Below are positions 44,993-54,009 of a DNA stretch of 64,000 nt, one piece after another. The translations under genes were made by a program, and so were the position numbers. The stretch is from Promethearchaeota archaeon (GTDB taxonomy: Archaea; Asgardarchaeota; Lokiarchaeia; Sigyniarchaeales; SOKP01), in contig JAFGGO010000027.1 of assembly GCA_016930515.1 (NCBI GenBank), positions 1-64,000 of the forward strand, written 5' to 3'. Within the stretch, counting starts at the first letter, position 1. Each line of letters opens with the position of its first letter. The notes beneath the pieces were generated by a model, which saw only the letters and a list, made by a program, of their open reading frames with translations, was not told where the DNA came from and did not search any database.

Positions 44993-46504
44993 TTATTTAT
45001 TTTCTTTTATTTGTTCTCTGATCACACTATCTATATGAGTTAAGAATTCGTAAATTTTATCGAATGGAACTTTCGTTCCAGCAGCAGGGGGATGACCTCC
45101 TCCTAATGCGTTCAATCCCGTGAGTTCTAAGGCCTTTCTAATAGCCTCTGAGAGATTTACGCCTCGTTCAACGAGCGATTCATGAGCCCTTCCAGAGATC
45201 TTGTAGACTTGTTCAGTTTCTCTAGTAGCTATTCCGAATATGGGTTTATTTGTATCGATCCTATCAAGATTGTCAAACACTAATATCGACGCAATAACTC
45301 CAATAACGCTTTCTGGTATTTTATCTTCCCCAAAATAATACTGAATGTTATCTTTAGATTGGATCTTGTTGTTTTCGTAAATCCACGATATGCTACGGGA
45401 AATTAACGATTTATAATTCTTAAGTATTTCAATTGCTTGATCGTATGCTTCCTTTCTATCGCCCATGGCAACTGCGATACCAATTGATCCGTTATCAGAA
45501 CGACCGGTTGAGTTTAATAAGTATGAAAACTCTCTAACATCGTGGAGTTCTAAGTATTTGCTTTCTTTTGGAAGAACATACTTGTTAACTATTAATCTAT
45601 CAATGACTTCGCTTGGTTCGATACCCAACTTGATCGTGGAATATTCGAGAATTGAAGTTGATATCTTTTGCTTTTGATCCTGATTTAGGTCGTGGAGAGT
45701 CTTTATCGTGCCGTCTGAATTTTCCATCAAGACTCCAGAAGTCTGTAAAAACTTCAAGGTTCTATTGGGATCGTTTGTCAAACCCGGTAATTTAAAATCA
45801 GTTGAATATGCAATGGCTTCATTTAAGGGTTTTATAGATGAAAAGCTAAGATCGTGAACTATTTCGATGTATCTTCCCGATATAGCGTCGTTTAAGATCT
45901 CAAGGTTAGCTCCAGTAAACGATTTGTCTTTTTCTTGGTTTTGAACATCTCCCGTTGCACCTACGATCGCAATTGAAGAAAGATCGATGTTTTGGGAATT
46001 CAAACATTTAGCAAAAAGATAACACATGCCTGCTCCTGAGATTTCGCTGCTTCCGTTTACGCCAAAGAAATATGGGTTAATGTGCCAAGGGCTTGTATTT
46101 TCCCTGATTTTCGAAATGAGGTCTACTTGTTCTATATCTGAAATTCCTTGAGGAAGATGATGATCTAAGATTATAAAATTTGGATCTTTTATGTTATTTG
46201 ATAACTTTTCGTGGAGTTCTAAGAATTGACCACTTCCAAAATCAGAAAAAATTAATAAGTTGTGGGTATAATCAGACCATGATGCAATTTTCTCGATCTC
46301 TTCCCTTTCTAACTGCTTTAATATCGTTATTTGGAATGGTATTTTTTCCCTGAATAGTGCCTTCCCGAGGATTGCTCCTGCAGAGAGCCCATCCGAGTCT
46401 ATATGCGTGAAAATATGAATTGGTGATTCCAATTGTGATATCTTTGAAGAAAAATACTGCTTGGTTTTTTCCATTCCTTCGATAAGTCTCATGAACATGC
46501 TCAT
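44993..46504 (-). CDS. DHH/DHHA1 RecJ-like single-strand exonuclease
   Basis: Predicted manganese-dependent exonuclease or phosphoesterase of the archaeal RecJ/GAN group. The DHH domain is seen in FTHIDSDGLSAGAILGKAL (motif I), LIFSDFGSGQ (motif II) and ILDHHLPQ (motif III). The DHHA1 domain ends with NALGGGHPPAAGTKVP. At 503 aa both domains are complete. In archaea such proteins join the replisome (with GINS) or degrade RNA or DNA; which applies here cannot be told. It begins at an ATG followed by a second ATG two codons on. It is divergent from mch over 105 bp. Confidence 0.9.
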   Translation of the reverse strand: MSMFMRLIEGMEKTKQYFSSKISQLESPIHIFTHIDSDGLSAGAILGKALFREKIPFQITILKQLEREEIEKIASWSDYTHNLLIFSDFGSGQFLELHEKLSNNIKDPNFIILDHHLPQGISDIEQVDLISKIRENTSPWHINPYFFGVNGSSEISGAGMCYLFAKCLNSQNIDLSSIAIVGATGDVQNQEKDKSFTGANLEILNDAISGRYIEIVHDLSFSSIKPLNEAIAYSTDFKLPGLTNDPNRTLKFLQTSGVLMENSDGTIKTLHDLNQDQKQKISTSILEYSTIKLGIEPSEVIDRLIVNKYVLPKESKYLELHDVREFSYLLNSTGRSDNGSIGIAVAMGDRKEAYDQAIEILKNYKSLISRSISWIYENNKIQSKDNIQYYFGEDKIPESVIGVIASILVFDNLDRIDTNKPIFGIATRETEQVYKISGRAHESLVERGVNLSEAIRKALELTGLNALGGGHPPAAGTKVPFDKIYEFLTHIDSVIREQIKENK

Positions 46505-46609
46505 TGATGTAATATAATCTGCATTGATTTCTCAAATCATAAAGGAGAATATTTATATAAATTTATCAAATTAAATATAAATACTCATTAAAAATCAAAA
46601 AAATATTCA

Positions 46610-47608
46610 ATGTTGAAGAAAATGATGAATATAAACGATCTAACCTTAAAATTAGTTAACAAAATACTTGAAAACAAGGACTTGCTCGGAGCAACGGTAG
46701 AAAAATTAAGCTCGGGTCAAACAGTAATCGATTTAACGAATGGTACCTGGGAAGCGGGAAGAATTCTTGGAGAAATATGCATGGGTGGTTTGGGGTCAGT
46801 AAATTTTAACAGTTGTAATGTTGATGGTCATTTTTTTCCCGCCCTAGATGTTTGCACGAGCGAGCCAATTATATCTTGCATGGCGTCTCAATTAGCGGGA
46901 TGGAGTGTTAAGCTCAAAAAAGATGTTGAGAAAGACGGAATTGTAAAAAAAAAAGTAGTCTTTCAGTCCTTGGGTTCTGGTCCTGCTCGCGCCAAGGCTA
47001 GGGGAGAAACGCTTTTTGACGAAATTTCTTACACCGATGCATCTAACTGTGCCGTGATCGTATTTGAAACTCGCACTATGCCTGACGAAGAGGTAATGGC
47101 AATAGTTACGGAAAAATGCAAAGTACCTGCTGAAAAAACTTACGCTGTTTGTGCGCCAACGGCAAGTTTGGTGGGTTCAATACAGGTTGCAGCAAGAATT
47201 GTGGAAACAGGAATTCATAAATTGCACGAGATTCATTTTCCCTTGGATGCCTTAATGGACGGTTTTGGTAGCGTGCCCATCGCTCCCGTGGCAAAAGACG
47301 ATTTTGCCGCTATGGGTCCCCCCAACGACGCAATGTTTGCCCTTGGTCAAACATTCTATACGATAAATGTTGATAAGGAAAAAGAAGTAGAACTATTTGA
47401 ATTGCTTAAAAAAGCGCCAGCAAGCACTTCTTCTAGTTATGGAAAACCGTTTAATGTGATTTTCAAGGAAGCAGAATTCGATTTTTACAAGATCGATCCT
47501 GGTTTGTTTGCACCCGCTCTTTATACCTTAAATAATATTAAAACGGGAAAAACAATGACTGTAGGGCGGTTAGATAACAACTTGCTTAAGCAATCCTTTG
47601 GTCTTTAA
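46610..47608 (+). CDS. mch: Methenyltetrahydromethanopterin cyclohydrolase
   Basis: Interconverts formyl- and methenyl-tetrahydromethanopterin, the step between Ftr and Mtd. The sequence is Mch-like throughout: NGTWEAGRILGEICMGGLGSV, ACTSEP-type block DVCTSEPIISCMASQLAGW, GSGPARAKA and VVAR-type C-terminal GSVPIAPVAKDDFAAMGP. At 332 aa it has the usual length and no signal peptide. It sits 9 kb from ftr/mtd, separated by purine salvage and RNA/DNA nuclease genes, so the C1 genes are near each other but not one operon. Its ATG is preceded by an AT-rich region compatible with a short leader. Confidence 0.95.
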   Translation: MLKKMMNINDLTLKLVNKILENKDLLGATVEKLSSGQTVIDLTNGTWEAGRILGEICMGGLGSVNFNSCNVDGHFFPALDVCTSEPIISCMASQLAGWSVKLKKDVEKDGIVKKKVVFQSLGSGPARAKARGETLFDEISYTDASNCAVIVFETRTMPDEEVMAIVTEKCKVPAEKTYAVCAPTASLVGSIQVAARIVETGIHKLHEIHFPLDALMDGFGSVPIAPVAKDDFAAMGPPNDAMFALGQTFYTINVDKEKEVELFELLKKAPASTSSSYGKPFNVIFKEAEFDFYKIDPGLFAPALYTLNNIKTGKTMTVGRLDNNLLKQSFGL

Positions 47609-47689
47609 AAATTCTTATCTTAATAATTTTTTCTTTATTTGTATTTAAAAATTGTAAAAAAATAACAAATCAAGAAAAGTAATAATTTT

Positions 47690-49003
47690 CTAAATATTCG
47701 TAAGTTCTTCTTGATATTTCATCACTTCGGTCATGTCAATATCGCGATCGAATGTGATTTTTTGGTCTATACCCAAGTATGTGCAGGCAAGTTGGGCGGA
47801 AGCAGCGATTTCCGCTTTCTTAAGCGAGATTTGGTATACATCCTCGGGATCGGTCATTTTTGCCTTGAGTGTGCTTATATTTTCCAAGACCTTTCGCTTG
47901 TTCTTGTCTAAATCTGCTTTCTCCATTCTTAGGGTCTGGATTTCCTTATCGATTTTAATGGATGGTTTTAACTGCTGTTCTCTTCTCAGGTCGTTGATCC
48001 TGTCAATGATTTTAACTCTTTGTTCGTCGATGGTTTCCTTGTGATTAAACTCGGCCTCGTATTGGCTCTGATGCGTCACTTGATAGTTGGTTGTTCTCTC
48101 GTTTTTCATCTTGTAAAGCAAAGAACCCATTTTATCGGCAACGATAAATGGTAATTGATTACTTACGATCAAGCGTGTTATGTTGTTGAGATCGAAAAAG
48201 TTCAGGTTATCGTATTTTGATTGCAAGTAATTCTTCAAATTTTCCGAATTGTGCTCGCACTCGATCTCGGTCCAGTCGTGGATGGCTAGTCTTCTCCTGA
48301 AAAAGATGAGTTCCCAATCTATGCCAAGCTCTTTCAATAGTTCTAAAAGCTTATCGTCGTTCGGTTTAAAGGTTTCGATTATCAAGTACAATTGAAGTCC
48401 GTAGTATTTGTGTTCTTCTTGTAAGTAATAACCTCTTTGTTGCATTGATGCAAGAATTTTCAGCTTGATTGATGTATTGCTCGATATGTTTTTCTTACCA
48501 CAGTTCAAATAGATGACGTTACCCTCTTCGCTCACGTATTCAGCATCAAGAAATCCCAATATGCTCTCTTGGTTTTCTCTTATAAAATCCATGAGGCCTG
48601 TAAGAGTGGGTTTTACGTTAAACCTGATGAGATCACCTTGACTAATAGTCACGTAATCGCTTGGGTTTCCTCCAACCGCAAGTTTGATGGAATAGAGCAG
48701 TAGATCCTCTTCAGTACCGTATACTTCTTTTATTGCTTCGTTAATAGGAAATACTTCGTTATCTAAAATTTTGATATCCGCTAAAGAGCTTTCATACGGT
48801 TCGGGATCACTAAGAATCTTGTTAAGAACTGGAGCTTCTGAAGCGTCCACCTCGATTTCGTAATTTCTTGCTAAGTCCTTTCGAATCACGCAAAATGATT
48901 TGTCTTTTTTTCCTTCCTTGTTGAACATGGATAGTGATGTGTGTTCATCAATTACCGCGCGAAACTTTTCGGTGAATCTATTCTCCGTGTTATCGTTCTT
49001 CAT
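47690..49003 (-). CDS. Hypothetical protein with C-terminal coiled coil
   Basis: Not recognised. A 437-aa soluble protein with a mixed alpha/beta N-terminal part (about 1-300), including a stretch KYYGLQLYLIIETFKPND, then a heptad-rich segment (about 325-395, EQRVKIIDRINDLRREQQLK onward) and a short C-terminal piece. No catalytic motif is visible. It is convergent with mch, and a small same-strand ORF lies 165 bp upstream. The absence of TM segments and the coiled coil suggest an oligomeric cytosolic protein. Confidence 0.75.
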   Translation of the reverse strand: MKNDNTENRFTEKFRAVIDEHTSLSMFNKEGKKDKSFCVIRKDLARNYEIEVDASEAPVLNKILSDPEPYESSLADIKILDNEVFPINEAIKEVYGTEEDLLLYSIKLAVGGNPSDYVTISQGDLIRFNVKPTLTGLMDFIRENQESILGFLDAEYVSEEGNVIYLNCGKKNISSNTSIKLKILASMQQRGYYLQEEHKYYGLQLYLIIETFKPNDDKLLELLKELGIDWELIFFRRRLAIHDWTEIECEHNSENLKNYLQSKYDNLNFFDLNNITRLIVSNQLPFIVADKMGSLLYKMKNERTTNYQVTHQSQYEAEFNHKETIDEQRVKIIDRINDLRREQQLKPSIKIDKEIQTLRMEKADLDKNKRKVLENISTLKAKMTDPEDVYQISLKKAEIAASAQLACTYLGIDQKITFDRDIDMTEVMKYQEELTNI

Positions 49004-49168
49004 TCTTCTCCTTTGAATATTTCATCATCAACTTTTATGACTTCTTTGTTCTCTATTAAAATAAAACGAATTTAGTCTTAAATTCTTATCGCTAACAATT
49101 TAAAAATTTCTTGTAGATCGTTTATATTAAGGAAAGAACTCATTTTACGAATTAAAAAAAAAATATGC

Positions 49169-49354
49169 TTATTTCAGCTCATCTTCGAGATAATAATGAG
49201 TACCTTTCTTATAGTATACGATGGTAGAGCTAAAATTGTTCCGGATGGTGTATTTATCTCCGTCAACATCTTCCACTTCAAAGGAATAAGGTAATCTTCT
49301 CTGCTTTATAATGTCCGCAATGATAGAATGTTCGTCTTCGGGTTTCATGATCAT
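49169..49354 (-). CDS. Small hypothetical protein (61 aa)
   Basis: Not recognised. The 61-aa product (MIMKPEDEHSIIADIIKQRR, ending THYYLEDELK) alternates charged and hydrophobic residues in a way that suits a small folded beta-rich domain (SFEVEDVDGDKYTIRNNF). It sits alone in its spacer with no opposing coding frame, and its composition is unlike a shadow ORF. It is on the same strand as the 437-aa gene. Function unknown; small-gene status lowers confidence. Confidence 0.55.
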   Translation of the reverse strand: MIMKPEDEHSIIADIIKQRRLPYSFEVEDVDGDKYTIRNNFSSTIVYYKKGTHYYLEDELK

Positions 49355-49498
49355 TCAACTTTTTTTAAGATTTATATAATTAAAACAAACAAGACAAAAA
49401 AAATTTTTGGTTTAGTAAATCAATATTATTATAAAAAAAAAGTTAAAAAACTTCCAATATTAAAAAAATCATATTATATTACATTATGAGTCTTTACA

Positions 49499-50470
49499 AT
49501 GAAAGCTTTAATTACGGGAATTACTGGTTTTGTAGGAAGTCATTTGGCAGAATACTTGTTAGGCAAGGGAGACACGGTGTTTGGAACGTACAGGTGGAGG
49601 AGCCCTCGGGATAATATAGAACATATCAAGCATAAAATAACTCTTGTAAATTGCGAGTTATTAGACGCCATGTCTGTGAAAAATTGCATATCGACCGCTA
49701 AGCCAGATGTGATTTTTCATTTAGCGGCACAATCATATGTTCCATCGAGTTTTGACGAGCCTGCTGCAACTTTGCAAACAAACATCATCGGTACTCTCAA
49801 CCTCCTCGAAGCAGTAAGGCAGATCGGAATAGACCCCATCATACACATCTGTTCGTCCTCCGAAGTGTATGGTCAAGTTAAAAAAGAAGAGGTTCCCATC
49901 CTCGAAACGAATGTTTTTCGACCAGCCTCTCCATATGCCGTTAGTAAGGTTGGAGAAGACATGATCTCTCTCCAATATTTCTTAAGTTATGGCATTAAAA
50001 CAATAAGATCTCGAATGTTTACTCATACGGGTCCAAGAAGAGGAGAAGTATTTGTTGTTTCAGCGTTTGCAAAGCAAGTGGCAATGATTGAGGCGGGTCT
50101 TCAAGAACCAGTTTTGAGAGTAGGAAATCTCGATTCAGTCAGAACATTTCTCGATGTGAGAGATGCTGTTAGAGCTTACTATTTGCTCGTTCAAAAATGT
50201 ATTCCTGGAGAGGTTTATAACATCGGAGGTAATACTACAATGACTATAAGGCAAATGCTTAATCTATTATTGAATCAATCGTCAATGAAAGACGAGATAA
50301 AGGTTGAAGTAAATCCAAAACTTCTCCGTCCTTCAGATGTCACGCTTCAAGTACCAAATATTGATAAGTTTGTCAGTGCAACGGGATGGAAGGCTGATAT
50401 TCCGCTTGAAAAAACACTTCTCGATACTTTAAACTATTGGAGAGCGCGACTTAAGGTTCACGCACCCTGA
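49499..50470 (+). CDS. NAD-dependent sugar-nucleotide dehydratase/reductase (GMD/RMD-like SDR)
   Basis: Extended short-chain dehydrogenase acting on a nucleotide sugar. The Rossmann motif ITGITGFVGSHLAEYLL, catalytic Ser region CSSSEVYG and YAVSK (Tyr-x-x-x-Lys) are intact. HTGPRRGEVFVVSAFAKQ and VGNLDSVRTFLDVRDAVRAY resemble GDP-mannose 4,6-dehydratase and GDP-6-deoxy-hexulose reductase. At 323 aa it is full length. A glycosyltransferase gene follows after about 200 bp on the same strand, so production of a deoxyhexose for surface glycan or lipid decoration is likely. The exact sugar is not determined. Confidence 0.87.
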   Translation: MKALITGITGFVGSHLAEYLLGKGDTVFGTYRWRSPRDNIEHIKHKITLVNCELLDAMSVKNCISTAKPDVIFHLAAQSYVPSSFDEPAATLQTNIIGTLNLLEAVRQIGIDPIIHICSSSEVYGQVKKEEVPILETNVFRPASPYAVSKVGEDMISLQYFLSYGIKTIRSRMFTHTGPRRGEVFVVSAFAKQVAMIEAGLQEPVLRVGNLDSVRTFLDVRDAVRAYYLLVQKCIPGEVYNIGGNTTMTIRQMLNLLLNQSSMKDEIKVEVNPKLLRPSDVTLQVPNIDKFVSATGWKADIPLEKTLLDTLNYWRARLKVHAP

Positions 50471-50668
50471 TAATTTCTCTCTTTTTAAAACTTTCACAGG
50501 TTATAATCAATTACTATTAAAATCTTTAAAGTAAAACACTTTAATTCGTGTAAATAGTATTAAAAATGCTTTAAATTTTTAATAAAACGATTAGTTTTTT
50601 AACCAAAAGACCATTTTAATAAATAATTATTTCAATTAACTTTTTTTAGATCAACAGGGATCATTAAT

Positions 50669-51916
50669 ATGGTAAAGCAGAAACTCGATATCGGTTTATT
50701 CAGTTGCATGTATAGTCAAACAAATGGAACGGCTCATTCTGTACGGTTCCTCTCGGAGGCACTAGCCTCAACGGGACACAACATTCATGTGTTTGCTCCA
50801 AGGATAGAAGATGGTCATAAAAAACCTGTTAACCTTCATTTTCACGATTTAGGTGGAGCGCGCATATCGAAAAAAACAGGTTTCGTGCTAAGCCTTCCCT
50901 TTCATAAATACTTTTTTTGCCAGGAAGATTACCTCGATATTGCTCATATACACACGCACGCAACGATAGGGAGTATGGCGGTAAATTGGGCCAAATTCTT
51001 AGGCATTCCAATGATCGGCTCTCACGGAAGTCCGCTTCAATTCTACGCGGCTCAATATGTTCCAATAGTCGGGAAATTATTAACTAAATTTGATTTGACA
51101 TGGCGATACGAACGACATATCTTTGACAAATACGACCTAATTCATGTTCCAGGAAAATCAAAAAAAGAACAACTAAGAGATATGAGGTTCAAGGAACCCA
51201 TTGTTTGCTTGACGAATGGAATATCTGATTATTATTATAAGAACATTAATAAAAACGGTATTAGAGATAAATATAACATAGAAGGAAAAAAAGTGCTTTT
51301 ATACGCTTCTCGCTTTTCTCCCGAAAAACACATGCTTAGCGTGATTAAAAAATTCCGTGAGATACGCAAGGAGGTGCCTGATGCTCATCTCTTGTGCGTG
51401 GGAAGTGATGGACCTTCCAAGGATCCATGTGCCAGATATGTAAAGAGGCATTACATGTCAGATTATGTGTCAGTTGTTGGTCATGTTCCATTTGAGGATT
51501 TACTCCGATTGTACAATACTGCGGATATCTCATGCCTATGGTCGTGGATAGAAGCAGAAGGATTGGTCCTTCTCGAAGCGATGGCCCAAGGAACACCTTC
51601 AGTAGGCGCAAACGGTTGTGGTATTCGTGATGTCATTAAACACGGAAAAACAGGTTATCTTGCCAATAATTTAGATGAATTCAAGGAAAGAGTCGTAAAA
51701 CTAATGAAAGATGACGATTTAAGAGCGGAATTCAGTAAAAATTGTAAGGAAATATCTCAAAATTTCAAGCATAGCAAGATAGCACAAACTTGGATTAAAA
51801 TGTACAAGTTCACGATCAATGAACTTTATCCCTTGAAATATTACGGTAAGGAACGCAAGGAAAGAGTTGAATTATTAAAAGAATTCATCAAAAAAGAGCC
51901 TTCTTTAACATTTTAA
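50669..51916 (+). CDS. Glycosyltransferase family 4 (GT-B)
   Basis: Cytosolic, membrane-associated glycosyltransferase of 415 aa. The N-terminal acceptor domain has FSCMYSQTNGTAHSVRFLSE and HIHTHATIGSMA; the C-terminal donor domain has YASRFSPEKHML and the GT4 E-x7-E motif in EAEGLVLLEAMAQGTPSV. The nearest functional types are lipid-linked sugar transferases such as diacylglycerol glucosyltransferases, but donor and acceptor cannot be read. It is downstream of the GMD/RMD-like gene and convergent with the archaemetzincin gene, 7 bp from it. Confidence 0.9.
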   Translation: MVKQKLDIGLFSCMYSQTNGTAHSVRFLSEALASTGHNIHVFAPRIEDGHKKPVNLHFHDLGGARISKKTGFVLSLPFHKYFFCQEDYLDIAHIHTHATIGSMAVNWAKFLGIPMIGSHGSPLQFYAAQYVPIVGKLLTKFDLTWRYERHIFDKYDLIHVPGKSKKEQLRDMRFKEPIVCLTNGISDYYYKNINKNGIRDKYNIEGKKVLLYASRFSPEKHMLSVIKKFREIRKEVPDAHLLCVGSDGPSKDPCARYVKRHYMSDYVSVVGHVPFEDLLRLYNTADISCLWSWIEAEGLVLLEAMAQGTPSVGANGCGIRDVIKHGKTGYLANNLDEFKERVVKLMKDDDLRAEFSKNCKEISQNFKHSKIAQTWIKMYKFTINELYPLKYYGKERKERVELLKEFIKKEPSLTF

Positions 51917-51923
51917 AGTACTT

Positions 51924-52679
51924 TTAGAAATTATAAATATTCCTTAATTTTTCGAGCTTTTTTTGACATTTTATGCACAAGCCCGTGTATTTAAAGTCTA
52001 TCTCCTCAACCGTTTGACAAAACTTCATCACGCATAATCTATTTTCGCAGTGGTCGAGACCCAAGACGAGATGCCCTATCTCGTGTAAGACTTCTTTTTG
52101 TATTCTCAAATTGTATAACCCTCGGTTTCTTTTTCTCTTATAAAATTGCTCTTTTAATGTTAAAGAAGATATAACGCAAGTTTTGTGATCCAAGTTGGCT
52201 TCACCAAACAAGAAATTAATATCTTTAGAGCTACTCGAATAGATGGGGAGGTTCGTTAAAGCCATTATCATGTCGAGGTTATTTTCGATTCTCTTATCGA
52301 TTAGGACTTGATAGAACTTATTTGTGGGGTGGAGTCGTACCTTTTCTAGAATTTGAACACTGGCACCTTCATACTTCTCTTTCTTGATCCCTTTTGACAT
52401 CATTTTTTTTGAGAAGCGATATCGCCCAAGATCGATGATATTAAAAAAAAAAGATTCGAAAACCAATTCGATTCTACTAGCAATTTTATTAAAATATTTT
52501 CTTAAGAATGCACCACAGAACAAGATGCCCAGGTTACAGGGAAAAACAACTTCGTTCATTTGAGGGTCTACTAATTGGAATTGAAAAGGTGTCAGAATGC
52601 CCCAGCGTTGGACTAATTTAATTATTTTTTCTTTTGACCTGGCAATTCTTCGTTCAAATCGTTTTATTCTAGAACTCAT
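51924..52679 (-). CDS. amzA: Archaemetzincin-type zinc metalloprotease
   Basis: Predicted zinc protease of the archaemetzincin (M54) family. The extended motif HEIGHLVLGLDHC, followed by ENRLCVMKF (the met-turn) and then CIKC, gives the HExxHxxGxxH zinc site and the four-Cys structural zinc site of this family in the right order. The N-terminal part (KRFERRIARSKEKIIKLVQR) is a basic helix. At 251 aa it is a bit longer than many archaeal members (about 180-200 aa) because of that N-terminal extension. It is cytosolic with no signal peptide. Substrates of the family are unknown. Confidence 0.9.
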   Translation of the reverse strand: MSSRIKRFERRIARSKEKIIKLVQRWGILTPFQFQLVDPQMNEVVFPCNLGILFCGAFLRKYFNKIASRIELVFESFFFNIIDLGRYRFSKKMMSKGIKKEKYEGASVQILEKVRLHPTNKFYQVLIDKRIENNLDMIMALTNLPIYSSSSKDINFLFGEANLDHKTCVISSLTLKEQFYKRKRNRGLYNLRIQKEVLHEIGHLVLGLDHCENRLCVMKFCQTVEEIDFKYTGLCIKCQKKLEKLRNIYNF

Positions 52680-52862
52680 TTGAATAAACCCTTATGTCTT
52701 TAATAGATAAAACCTCTAGCCTTTTAAAATCTATGTCTTTTGTGAAAGTTGTTAAATATAAATAAGTAATATTAGCATTATGGCTTTTTAGAATTTAAAA
52801 GGTTATAAAGAATCCATCACATTCTATAGTAAAATAGATTTAATTTTACCTCATGAATTTAA

Positions 52863-53906
52863 ATGTCAAACGCTGACCATAATTCTAATGAACAAGAAGA
52901 TAAATCCCTTGAGAATGACGCAGGTGTACCAACTGAAGCTTCGATCGAACAGATCGATAAAAATACCATCCCTCACTTCTTTCCAACCTTTAGGATAACA
53001 AGGAAATATTACTCACTTCCAATAATATTGGTTGTTATATTTGCTGGATTTTTATCTTATATAACATACATCGAAGCGGGTATCCAAATTGATCAAGGAT
53101 ACATACCTGGTGGACGCTCCGATCCTTTCATTGGTTTGCTAAATGGACTCATATTCATAGCAACCGCCGTAATCTCCGCCTTTATAATGATCTATTTTGC
53201 AAAGAAGAAAGGCATTGGAGTCTTGAAATATGTGTTCGCCTTCAGTTTTTGCTTATTGGGATTTACCTTGACATATTTTTTTAGTTCGGTTATTGCTTAT
53301 CTTCTTATCCTAGATCTCCCTCAGTTATACCCTATTTATAATGTTGTTGATATTGAATTGCTTGTTCTTTCAGGGATCTTTGCTTTATACATTGTATATC
53401 AATACCTTAAATCAGAATCCGTGTTTACAAAGAACTTCGTGGTTCTTTACATTGGATTGTTGACTGGAGCGATTTTAGCAATAATAATGCCCTTGTGGAC
53501 GAATCTTGCTATATTAATCGGAATATCGCTTTGGGACATTTTTGCCGTGCTTTATAAAAAGGGCCCTATCAAGGAAATGATAGATCTCGTCTCCCAAAGA
53601 GAAATCAACGAAGAAGTTGATTTAATCGAGCGGGAAAGAATTAAAGCTGGAGAAGCAGAATACAAGGCAGAAAAGCTAGAGATAGGAATCGGCGATCTGG
53701 CATTTTATAGCATGCTTACTTCAAGCGCGCTCTTATTTACTGGTGAACTAATTGTAATGATCTTGACAGCAATAGCTGTATTGATAGGTACTGGAATTAC
53801 GATTTCAGGATTAAAAAAAAATAGAATCCTTCCAGGGCTCCCGATATCAATCTTTTTAGGGCTTGCCACCATGTTAATATCTTGGGGCGTTTTAATTTTA
53901 GTTTAA
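52863..53906 (+). CDS. Presenilin-like GxGD intramembrane aspartyl protease
   Basis: A 347-aa membrane protein with about nine hydrophobic segments. The two catalytic aspartates of the presenilin/signal peptide peptidase family are recognisable: SLWDIFAVLYKKGP (D225; YD in presenilin) and EIGIGDLAFYSML (D278; GxGD). The PAL signature appears as ILPGLPISI (PGL). The KGPIKEMIDLVSQRE stretch after the first Asp is especially presenilin-like. The cytosolic loop between the two sites (about 235-270) is highly charged. It would cut transmembrane helices; native substrates are unknown. The acidic N-terminal 40 residues are cytosolic. It is a single gene with its own spacer. Confidence 0.85.
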   Translation: MSNADHNSNEQEDKSLENDAGVPTEASIEQIDKNTIPHFFPTFRITRKYYSLPIILVVIFAGFLSYITYIEAGIQIDQGYIPGGRSDPFIGLLNGLIFIATAVISAFIMIYFAKKKGIGVLKYVFAFSFCLLGFTLTYFFSSVIAYLLILDLPQLYPIYNVVDIELLVLSGIFALYIVYQYLKSESVFTKNFVVLYIGLLTGAILAIIMPLWTNLAILIGISLWDIFAVLYKKGPIKEMIDLVSQREINEEVDLIERERIKAGEAEYKAEKLEIGIGDLAFYSMLTSSALLFTGELIVMILTAIAVLIGTGITISGLKKNRILPGLPISIFLGLATMLISWGVLILV

Positions 53907-54009
53907 ACAATTTCAGATGATTAATATTAATTTTTGGTAAAAAAACCCCTCTTTAAACTTTTTATCTTTCTTAACAAAATTTTTAAAATATGTAAGGTAA
54001 AAAGTATTT

